Source: Typha latifolia
Taxonomy: Eukaryota; Streptophyta; Magnoliopsida; Poales; Typhaceae
Assembly (NCBI GenBank): GCA_019914945.1
Contig: CM034103.1
Span: forward strand, 8,308,001 to 8,372,000
Reading direction: 5' to 3'
DNA length: 64,000 nucleotides
Positions 55,377 through 64,000 of this stretch are shown here, one piece after another. The first letter of the stretch is position 1. The number at the start of each line of letters is the position of its first letter. The notes below the pieces were generated by a model. That model searched no databases. It was not told the origin of the DNA and worked only from the letters and a program-made list of their open reading frames with translations. Made by a program: the position numbers and the translations under genes.

Positions 55377-56069
55377 GTGCCCACAAATAACAGTTGCGGC
55401 CAGAAATTGTTGGAGCATTTCCACCACACTCCAGAGGCTGGTTATGAGGGTGTCTTGAGGACTTATAGGAGGATATCTCAGAATTGTACGTGGCTAGGAT
55501 TGAGATGGGATGTGAGGAGTTTTATCCGTGCTTGCGAAGTCTATCAAAGGGTTAAAGCAACCACCTTAAAACCGGCCGAATTACTACAACCTTTACCTAT
55601 ACCGGATCGTGTTTGAGAGGACATTTCAATGGACTTCATATAGGGTCTTCCACTGGTACATGGTTATTCTGTTATCTTTGTGGTGGTTGACAGATTGAGC
55701 AAGTATGCGCACTTTTCGACATTGTCACATCCATTTTCAGTTAAGATGGTGGCAGAAATTTTTGTTAGAGATATTGCTCGATTATATCGCATGCCAAGCA
55801 CGATTGTCTCAGATCGTGATTGTGTATTTATGAGCGACTTTTGGATTGAGTTTTTCAGATTGCAGGGCACTCGATTAAACGTCAGTTCGGCCTACCATCC
55901 ACAAACGGATGGCGAAATCGAGATGGCTAATCGAGGCAATGAGCAGTATTTGAGGTGCTTTGTTGGAGAGATGCCGAGACGATGGTTGGAGTTTTTACCG
56001 TGGGCGGAGTGGTCTTATAACACCGCCTACCATAGTAGCATTGGCATGACTCTATTTGAGGTGGTGTAA
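55377..56069 (+). pseudogene. G2d integrase
   Basis: Zinc finger LLEHFHHTPEAGYEGVLRTYRR: the second His is Tyr here and the last Cys (CEVYQR) is also Tyr. Core: stops at 55614 (EDISMDFI preceded by TGA for TGG) and 55641. The first catalytic Asp is in SMDFI, the second in IVSDRDCVFMSDF (about 55802) and the Glu in DGEIEMANRGNEQYLRCF (about 55910). It ends at NTAYHSSIGMTLFEVV and a stop. The catalytic triad residues can all be seen, although the frame is broken. Confidence 0.85.
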
Positions 56070-56685
56070 GGACGCACGGCTCCGACGTTACGCGCCTATG
56101 ATCCAATGGCATCGGCAGATTGGACGGAGGTGAACTTAGCATTGATGGATAGAGACACCACATTGAGGAGGTTGCGCGCTCATCTTAAACTTGCTCAAAA
56201 TTGCAAGAAGCAAGTTTATGATCGTAGCCATAGGGAGCAGGAGTTCGACATCGGCAGTTGGGTGTTTGTGATGGTGCAACCGTATTGTCAGGTGACCTTA
56301 CGTCCAATGCGAAACTAAAAGTTAGCACATCGCTACTTTGGTCCGTTTTGGGTGTTGGAGCGTATTGGTCCGGTTGCATATCGTTTGGAGCTGCCGAAGG
56401 GGTCGAGAGTGCACCCTGTCTTTCATATTTTATTGTTGAGAGAGTGCATTGGAGATCATGAGATTGTAGGATCGGTTCTACCGGAACCATTAGAGATAGA
56501 TCGTAGAGCCAGTTCGAGTACTTGCTAGAAGCCGACGAAGACATGGTACTAGATTGGAGATGGAGATTCTAGTTGAGTGGCTTGGCAAGCCATCTAATGA
56601 GGCAACATGGGAGTTGGAGACTGATATCTTAGAGCGTTTTCCTGACTTTTCATCTTGAGGGCAAGGTGGGAGAAGCGTTGTGAGC
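56070..56685 (+). pseudogene. G2d integrase C-terminus, chromodomain and polypurine tract
   Basis: TLRAYDPMASADWTEVNLALMDRDTTLRRLRAHL, VYDRSHREQEFDIGSWVFVMVQP, then after a stop at 56318 RYFGPFWVLERIGPVAYRLELPKGSRVHPVFH. The chromodomain, in frames changing at about 56525 and 56560, reads EILVEWLGKPSNEATWELETDILERFPDF. The polypurine tract GCAAGGTGGGAGAAGCG (56661-56677) precedes the LTR. Confidence 0.8.
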
Positions 56686-57583
56686 TAATACACTTAGTTA
56701 GAATCTTTTCTTATTGCATTAGGTGTTTATTTTTATTAAAATAAAATTCCTATAGGTCGCGTTCGAACGTAGGTGGAGTCGCGTTCGAACGCCGTTGTGA
56801 ATACCTTGTGAATGCCCGCGTTCAAATGCCTTATGAATGCCTTGTGAACGCCTTATGAATGCCTTATGAACGCCCGTGTTCGAACGCCTTATGAATGCCT
56901 TGTGAATGCCTGCGTTCAAACGCCTGTGTCGCATTCGTGAATCCAGAGAAGGGGCTTTTTGAGTGCGTTCGAACGTGATCGGGTGCGTTCAAACGTGATC
57001 AATGGGAATCCTATAGAATTAGGGTTTCATATTATTTTAGGACTTGTTGGCTAGCCGCTATAAGTATGTAGATGGAAACCAACTTCAGAAGGCTATTGGA
57101 TTATTGATTTCTTGCCTCCTATCTTCTCTCTAGACTTCTCCCTCCTCCTTCTTCACCATCCTTCCACATCTACTATTGGGCAAGGTTTCTCTTTGCTTCT
57201 AATCTCCCTCGACTATCGAGCCACCCCTCCTCTTTGGGATCTCGACCACTTCGTTCCCTTCGTCTACTACCCTTAATCATTTCCACAATCCACCATTATC
57301 TCCATACCCATCCATAACCCTAACATCCACTCCACCCGTCACCACCACCATCACCCACGTTATTCTATATTTTTTCCATGCTACAGCTTGAATCGGCAAA
57401 GGGCGTAAATGCGAAAGTTGTAGATAGGAAGTTATGGATCCAACCCAATTGGTTTCATAATTTTCTGACTACCGGAGAATATCTGACAAATATTTTCCCA
57501 CGGTTGCACGGACTGCTTCTTGCAATAAATTCAGGTCTTAAGGAATTGTTTCGTAGCCGATCTTTTGATTCTAGAGCCTATCA
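56686..57583 (+). repeat. 3' LTR of G2d
   Basis: Starts TAATACACTTAGTTAG (TGATACAC in sister copies) and ends AGCCTATCA; 898 bp. Palindromes and half-sites at 56757-57000, including short GAATGCCTTGTGAA units (56800-56910), then the promoter region GCTATAAGTATGTAGATGG near 57058, leader and U5. Confidence 0.82.
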
Positions 57584-57769
57584 ATTGGTATCAGAGCCTA
57601 TCAGGTCTTAAGGAATTATTTCCCACGGTTGCGCGGACTGCTTCTTGCAATAAATTCAAGTCTTAAGGAATTGTTCCGTAGCCGATCTTTTGATTCCAAA
57701 GCCTATTAATTGGTATCAGAGCCTATCAATTAGATATCAAAGCCTATCAATTGGTATCAGAGCCTTCAG
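57584..57769 (+). repeat. Serial U5-end + PBS duplications after the G2d LTR
   Basis: TGGTATCAGAGCC at 57586-57598 directly follows the LTR. 57601-57711 repeats the last 80-odd bases of the LTR with a few changes (AGGAATTGTTCCGTAGCCGAT again at about 57667), followed by TGGTATCAGAGCC at about 57712. Then a decayed copy (AGATATCAAAGCC, about 57732) and a further TGGTATCAGAGCC (about 57753). No G2 gag follows; G1 sequence begins at about 57770. Confidence 0.82.
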
Positions 57770-57953
57770 GTCTCATAATAGATGTCTCGATTATACCGTT
57801 CACCCGTAAAGTCCTTGGTGCGGCTGTCCCGAAATAGGCGTGGAGGGAGATCTCGATCATCATGTCCTCCATAGGTCGCTCCTCAGCTACTCCTCCTTGA
57901 TGTCCAGCCACACCCCCATCTTCATCTACAATCTCATCCTCAGCCTCCTCAAA
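57770..57953 (-). pseudogene. G1d protease N-terminal fragment
   Basis: Minus strand, continuing from gag: EISLHAYFGTAAPRTLRVNGIIETSI, which matches the region just before the DTG of the G1 protease (38330-38370). The element is cut here, before the active site, at the junction with the G2d PBS array. Confidence 0.65.
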
Positions 57954-59307
57954 TCAGTCGATTAGCATCACCGATCCCATTGGTTTAGCACATTGATGTC
58001 CGGGTACAAACTTCTCATCACAACGAAAGCATAGGCCTTTGGCTCTTCGTTCCTCCACTTGAGCAAGTGTGAGTGCTCGTCCTAGACCTCTAGGTGCGTA
58101 CTTCACATCTTGGGATGGCTTCAGGGGTGCTTGAGGAGGCACCATTGCAGCAACGGTTCTTGGTACTCCAGTAACATTTCCTGCCGCTATAGTTGGTAGA
58201 GCTTGATTGCGGCTTCCCTGGCTCATCCAATTCTATTTCAGGTGTAACTTCATGGCCCTATGTTTTTCTTCCATGAGCACCGGATCTTCGAAGGCCTCTT
58301 TAAAGTTGTAGGCCTTAAAGCCCTCACGTCGACTTGTATGTCCCCCCACAGCCCGGAGATGAAGGTGCTACGAAGTTGCTGATCCATCCATGGGGGTTAA
58401 CATCGGCTACTTATCCTCTCAAACTCTTCTTGGTATACTCCAACCGTGGTCTTTTGCACCGTCTTTGAAAGGAGAGCATCGAAGTCTTCATACCCCGACG
58501 CTCCAAATCGCCGCATGATATCGGCACAAAATTTAGCCTAAATTTTGGTAGCCTCATTGGCATTGGCTGCTCGAAACCAATGAAGCGCCACTTCTTCAAG
58601 GTGGAAGCTCGCAAGTGTCACCTTGTATTCTTCCGTCGTACCCTAGTATGCGAAGAATTGGTCCAACCTATACAACCAATCGATCAGATCGTTACCTTTA
58701 AACTTGGCGAATTTGAGATGCACGATTTGCCCACGGATGTCGTTGTCTCAATTCGGACCATGTCCAAGTCCTTGCCTAACTAACGAAGGATGTACCATGA
58801 ATGTTTGATGATCTCTCCTTCAATTTTGATTAACTCACCGTAGTTCGGGTTCGTATTGCCCCGCCACGAATCTAGATCTCCAAGGTGATCTCCATAATGG
58901 TTCGCTCGTCGGATGGCTTCACCTACAACTGGGCCTGGTGGAACCATCCTTGCTTGCCTCTGCCCGTAGGATGGTGGCAGCAGCGGCTCTTTTGGTTGCA
59001 AATTTTGAACCGGTGGTGACGGGTTCATGGGAGTGGACTCGCATCGTGGGTTTGATGGTGCGTTCCTGTTTGCCATGGCTTCCCTTGTCGCCTGTAATTC
59101 CTGCATCATCTCCATCATCATCTAGTTGTTGATGGTCATTTGTTCGGAAAGAGACCCCTACACGGCTTGAACACTAGGTTCTTTCGTATTCCGATTAGAT
59201 CAGGCGGTTCCACGGGTGGAAGTCCCCGCAATCGTTTCCCCCTCCTCTATTAGGAGAACCTCTTCTTCATCATCTCACCGTGCAGCCATGGATCTAGTTG
59301 TCATCAT
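57954..59307 (-). pseudogene. G1d gag (minus strand)
   Basis: From the ATG near 59307 (TTRSMAAR then a stop), through the proline-rich leader (frame 59121-58783: QPKEPLLPPSYGQRQARMVPPGP) and the capsid in broken frames (about 58740-58390), to SQGSRNQALPTIAAGN and the zinc knuckle CFRCDEKFVPGHQC (58044-58003). In-frame with KPMGSVMLID, then a stop at about 57954. It aligns along its length with G1c gag and shows, at 58235-58250, the undisturbed frame that G1c has lost. Confidence 0.78.
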
Positions 59308-59347
59308 AGGAAGCGCGTGTCCGAGGAACCTGGCTCTGATACCAGCT

Positions 59348-60208
59348 TGATACAATCTCCCCTTTTTGGGCCAAGGCTCGATCTATTTTGATTTTTAGAT
59401 CTGGACAGGATCTGATATGGAACTTTGAAAATTGATCCCAAAAGATGCCGACGTCGGATCGACATGAGATTTTGATATGTTGTAGCCTCGGAAAAGAGCT
59501 TTCCAACAAATTATTTTAGGTGAATCGGATGTAGGGATCTTGAGATATCGTCCGATTAGTGGACGAACATCACAGGGGTCTGTCTTAGGATCCGTGGATG
59601 GAGGCACGAGATCCTAGATGATTGTGGATAGTGGTGGACCGGCATTAATGGGGTGGCACCGATGAATAAGTGGTGGTGGAAGGGTTATGGGTGATGGAAA
59701 GGTTTGGACAAGTGATGGATAGATTAGAAGAAGGGGGAGGAGTGGGCCGCTGCCCCTAAGGGACTAGGGTAATTGGTCAGTCGAGGGAGGCTAGAAGCAG
59801 CGTCGTCGGGGATCGAGAGAACGGGAGCAAAGAAGACGAAGGAGATAAGGCAAAAACTCAATTTATCAATAATGACTCCATGGTTGCCATCCACACCTTT
59901 AGAGGCTAACCAACAATTCAAAAATAATCCTAAACAGTGCATTTTTGCCGACTGCGTTCGAACGCACTTGATCGTGTTCGAACGCACATATTTCTCACTT
60001 CTCTGGATTTGCGAACACGATGCAGGTGTTCACAGGTGCATTCGAATGCACAATTCACACTCTCTGGATATGCGAACCTGATGTAGGCATTCGAACGCAA
60101 CATACAAAAAATTTATTTTTTTAGAATTAAACTTTAAAATAAAAGACAAATATATCCCTAAAGTGTATCCATGCTCGAGACGACATCGGTGAAGTCCGAA
60201 TCATATGA
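59348..60208 (-). repeat. 5' LTR of G1d
   Basis: Minus strand: TCATATGATTCGGACTTCACC at 60208 (usual start TGATACGATTCGG, first bases decayed) to GGGGAGATTGTATCA at 59348; 861 bp. PBS TGGTATCAGAGCC at 59332-59344. Palindromes at 59955-60100. It adjoins LARD internal sequence at 60209, so G1d probably inserted into, or recombined with, the right LARD. Confidence 0.8.
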
Positions 60209-62716
60209 AGAGACTAGTATGATTTTTTTTACGGTTATGATTATTGATTGTGCATAGATGAGTAAGACATATGATGATTTTGTATAGTGAAAAAGATATT
60301 AGATGATGTGATATAGATGATTGTAGATTGTATATAGAAATTTTTTTTTGGAATGACTGGTATGATAAATTATATTTGCAAGATACTTATGTTAGTAGGT
60401 ATAAAATTTTAATTGTATCGGCAAGATAGATAGTTTAATAGGGCTATGTTTGTCCAATAATATTGTTAAAGATTAATGTCTCTTTCAAATTTTTACGTTG
60501 ATGATTACCAAATAGGGTAATGAGCATAGGAAATATGGCATGGATATAGTTATTGAATTATAAATAATTTTAGTAGTTGAGACGTAATGTATATATTTCT
60601 GGATGACATAATAGTAGGTTCGGTTTAGAAGTTGCTAATTATGTGAATATGATTAGATGAAAAGAATGACAGTGAAATGAATTATATAAGGTAATGATTA
60701 CTAAGTTGATAGTCTTATAACATATTTTGTATGACACTGAAAATATATGTTGACTATTAGTTTAGTTTTGGACTTTGATTTAGAGGATAAGAATATTATA
60801 GCATGACGATCGTGTGTTTTGAGTGATGAATTTTGGTTACAAACATACAGACTTATTTTATTATAATTATTAGGTGATATTAATGATGTTATAGAAGGAT
60901 TTTGATGATGCTATAAGATTAAATTGTGCAGTATATGTAATGGACTTTGTATAGAAGATGTGATAGAATATTAAGTTGAGACTTTTGAGGAAATATGAGG
61001 TTTAAATTATTTAATTAAAAATGAGATATGTTGGATTTTAATCATGGATGTTAAATTGAGATATTACGTGCTTTGACATATAGACTTGATTAATTATTAT
61101 GACTGATAGATGATTTGAAAGTTGAACTAATTGCTTCATAGGACAGTAATGAAAGGAATACAGAGGACTATGATATTTCATATATAGTGTATCGATGGAT
61201 GTTTATTATACTGCTAGATGATAAATAGATAATAATGTATAGAAAATTGATTATATTAGTATTTATTTAACTGTTGGCTTACATGTTCGATTATTACTAT
61301 AGGTTATTGAGCGAGCCTTTTAGAATGATGAGATTGATCTTAATAATTGTAGACTTACAAGTTTGCATTTGAGTCTTAAGATAAAGATATTTGATTGGGA
61401 GATAATGATTTCATGATTGGTCCCATTATAGTTTGTGAAAATTTGATTTTTTAATGAATTGCAAAGTTAAGGTCGCAAGTTGATCTAAAGTAAAATGGAA
61501 GATATACTAGTAAGGTTGTAATTTATATTTTTGGATGTCTTCTAATCTATATGAATCAGTTAGTGTCACGTATTTTATTGGCAGATCATAATAGCTTGAC
61601 CAATTTGGGAGATTAATCTTAGTAGCTTTAGTTCATGTACAATATTTTTCTAGATATGTCTAAGTCATGTTTATGTATTCTTAAAGATCAAGTATATTGG
61701 ATTAGTAAATAGTTCTGTGGCAATGGATTAATATTATAAATTGAATATTATATCTGTCGAGATATTGAAGAAATTATTGGATTACTTAGTAGAACTTAGT
61801 AGATAATCTTTGGATCTGAATATCGTTTTCATTAAGTGATATTTTGATGGATATACTAGTAGTGATAGTAATTAAATAGATAATGATTAAACTAAAATTA
61901 TATGAATCAAGGAATAAATAGTTTGGATACAGAAAATGATTGATAGAAAGATCATTATAAAGTTTATCATATATGTTTCTTGAGATAGTTTGAATTTAAT
62001 CTTTCATATATCGATTTATTTAGTAATCTGTATAATGGTTTAAGAATAAAAGAGTTTGTGCTATCGCTTAAATTTTATGAGGATATCGGATGATGCATTC
62101 ATATTTAAATTAGTGACATTATTTGTCTAGAAAGAGAAGCATGAGTTAAGTATTTCAGATGTTTTTGAAATAACTTGTATTTATTGTTCTACCTAGTAGT
62201 AGTGATAGTATTGAGGAATATACATTCAGTAGATTGGAGTTAATTTATTTACATTCAGTAGATTGGAGTTAATTTATTTAAATAGGTTGTATTGTATTAT
62301 CATAGGTGATTATAGCATTACATTGTTATATTGTTAAAGTTAGCAAAAAAAGTGATAGATTCGGACAGTTTGAGATATTTAGGAATAGAATATGATTCAA
62401 TTAATAGATGACAACACTTTTTATATTGTAGAATAAATGTATTATTTCTTGCAGACTAGTGGTATCATTGATGTCTATAGAGATAGTATGATTACCTGAC
62501 TGACCTAGATCTAGAAATTTTATTTTTGTAAGGTAGTGTAATGTTAGGAGTTAATGAGTAAACTAGTAAACGAAGTATAAGTTATAGATATGAAAAAGTG
62601 ATATTGCACAATTATCGATTTGATTATAAGGTAGTGGAATTAAATGTGGGAATTTTCTTACAACACAAATGTGATTTAAAATTCGGGGTTGAAATTTTTA
62701 TAAGGGGGAAGGAAAA
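60209..62716 (+). mobile_element. Non-coding internal domain of the right LARD-like element, and polypurine tract
   Basis: AT-rich, no frame of note on either strand. 60209-61905 is the inverted counterpart of 1742-1; 61906-62716 has no partner in the window because the left copy runs out. A 30-odd-base unit is repeated in tandem at about 62219-62282 (ACATTCAGTAGATTGGAGTT). It ends in AAGGGGGAAGGAAAA (62702-62716), a good polypurine tract, so the following LTR is the 3' LTR and the element points right. The 5' half, including its 5' LTR, is missing at the G1d junction. Confidence 0.72.
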
Positions 62717-63258
62717 TGTAACAACCTATCCTTTAAAAAAAGTTAATTCATTAATTATTTTTTTTTGCTTGGCACGGCATGGTCGGCCACACCATACTGG
62801 GGTGGCACGAGCTAAGGGTGCCACGCACCCCCAACCGCCGGCTTGGCCAGCCAGGTCGAGCCAGCTAGCTTCAGTGGGCCCGCCGGCGCCGCAACCGTAG
62901 CGCTGACGTCCCAACCACCTCTCTCTCTCCATTTAAATCTCTCTTTCCGTCCCTCTCTCTCTCTCTCGCCGAGGCTATATTGCCGCCGCTATACATGGAA
63001 ACCACCGCCGTCACCTCCTCAAGCGTCGATGAGTTCCTCTCCCTCCCTTTATCTCTCTTTGTCTATTTCTCTCAGACCCGAGCACGGGCTTGTCGGAGGC
63101 GTGGCCGGCCTCGTGCCATGACTACTAGCGCGGGCTAGGAGTGCCATGACTATGAGCGCGGGCTAGGGGTGTCAGGCCGGGCAAACTAGCTCCGGTGGGC
63201 CCGTCGGCGCCGCAATCGTAGCGCCGACGTCCCTACCGCCTCTCTCTACCCCTTTATA

Positions 63259-63299
<41 letters not shown>

Positions 63300-64000
63300 C
63301 TCTCTTTCTCTCTCTCTCCCACTGTTATTGCCGCCATGTCACCCTTAGAAACCACCGCCGCCACCTCCGCGAGCGACGGTGAGCCTCTCTCTCTCTCTCT
63401 CGCTAACACCCGAGCTCGGGCTCGTTGGAGCTGAGCCACCGGCGAGAGGCCGACAGCTGGCTAGCCAGCAGCGGCCGGCGCCCTCCACGTCGGCCCGGGT
63501 CCGCACCTCCTTCCCCTCCTCCCTTCTTCTTCTTCTTCTTCTTCTTCTTCTTCTTCTTCTTCTTCTTCTTCTCCTCCTCCTCTTTCTTCCCTTCTTTCCT
63601 CTTGGACTTCACCCTGCAAGTGGTGCTGGGCTCAGCCCAGCGCCTTGCTGTGCATGGTGCTGGGCTGAGCCCAGCACTAGTGACATTGTTTTATTATCTA
63701 CTTTATTTTATATTTATTTATTTAGGTATTACTTCCTTAAGTAATGTAGATAAATTATCTAGACATTAATTATTTTAATAATAATGTATATTCTTCAACA
63801 TGATGATTATTAATTATAATTAGTATAATTAATGATTAATTAGGTTATAAATTGGATTTATGTACTGATATTCATAATATATGCAATTTAAGTAATCTTA
63901 ACAATTTATTATATACTATCATGTGTAGAATAAGATACTAGTCTTATTAATTAATTAATTATTTTGCATAATTAAGTAAATACTATATAACTTCTAATTA
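62717..64000 (+). repeat. 3' LTR of the right LARD (runs out of the window)
   Basis: Starts TGTAACAACCTATCC, matching the minus-strand start of the left LTR at 5364 (TGTAACAACCCAATCC), then a T-run, GGCACGGCATGGTCGGCCAC and GTGCCACGCACCCCC, which parallel 5322-5245 read in reverse. Includes CT runs and the hairpin at 63651-63679. 1284 of an expected 3.1 kb are visible. Confidence 0.78.
63261..63572. repeat. (CT)n and (CTT)n microsatellites in the right LARD LTR
   Basis: A CT run at about 63261-63296, shorter ones at 63301-63320 and 63384-63400, and a CTT run at about 63524-63572, counterparts of the GA/AAG tracts in the left LTR. They generate poly-Phe/Leu/Lys frames which are not genes. Confidence 0.9.

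Noticed and set aside
63379..63769. Frames rich in poly-Leu, poly-Phe or poly-Lys near the right end
   Set aside because: Translation of (CTT)n and (CT)n runs inside the LARD LTR.
1..64000. One giant 60-kb element bounded by the two terminal LTRs
   Set aside because: The two LTRs are inverted and have interiors that overlap in content; LTRs of one element are direct repeats.
1..64000. CRISPR array or tandem direct-repeat defence locus suggested by the recurrent palindrome
   Set aside because: Spacings vary, spacers are LTR sequence, and the DNA is clearly plant nuclear.

Overview
The window is flowering-plant nuclear DNA from a repeat-rich, probably pericentromeric or intergenic, region. 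It is a stack of nested and broken LTR retrotransposons around one recognisable host gene, a papain-type cysteine protease at 31689-33156 (-). Evidence for a plant is the 12-nt primer binding site (PBS) TGGTATCAGAGC, complementary to the 3' end of plant initiator tRNA-Met, Sirevirus-like Ty1/copia and chromodomain Ty3/gypsy polyproteins, an L1-type LINE, and a SAG39-like protease with one intron. I see no CRISPR array, rRNA, tRNA or operon.

Layout. 1-5364 (-) and 60209-64000 (+) are inverted partial copies of one LARD-like element (long LTRs, non-coding interior). 5371-6918 is a copia remnant (C1) with its LTR; 6926-8130 a LINE piece. 8143-10730 is a chromovirus remnant (family G1) lacking RT and RNase H. 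10731-19556 is a patchwork of a second chromovirus family (G2) and related LTRs, with two inserted G1 solo LTRs whose target duplications can be read. 19729-24590 is a long degenerate Sirevirus-like copia (C2). 24631-27761 is a G1 pol with 3' LTR. 27762-30769 is a G2 element on the minus strand. 31689-33156 is the protease, followed by a non-coding stretch to 36212. 36213-40612 is a complete, young, non-autonomous G1 element (738-bp LTRs, 4 differences, TSD GATTT). 43490-53396 is a minus-strand C2 element whose LTR is split by a complete non-autonomous C2 element (47317-52944, TSD CAATT). 53397-57765 is a G2 pol with 3' LTR, and 57770-60208 is a G1 5' half on the minus strand that abuts the right LARD.

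Three cross-cutting signals stand out. (i) A CpG-rich 12-bp palindrome, GCGTTCGAACGC, and decayed versions of it are clustered in the U3 or upstream part of LTRs of both copia and gypsy families, usually just before the TATA box. In one LTR it coincides with the end points of a perfect 44-nt inverted duplication. (ii) The LTR/PBS junctions of several elements carry serial extra copies of the U5 end plus PBS. (iii) Deletion derivatives lacking the enzymes needed for their own replication (G1 at 36213-40612, C2 at 47317-52944) nevertheless have intact ends and clean target duplications, so they were moved by enzymes supplied from elsewhere.

No intact retroelement polyprotein exists in the window. 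The host protease keeps its catalytic residues but has an apparent one-base deletion in exon 1. Family names G1, G2, C1, C2 are mine. Superfamily calls rest on recognised motifs; clade calls (Reina-like, Sirevirus/SIRE) are inference.
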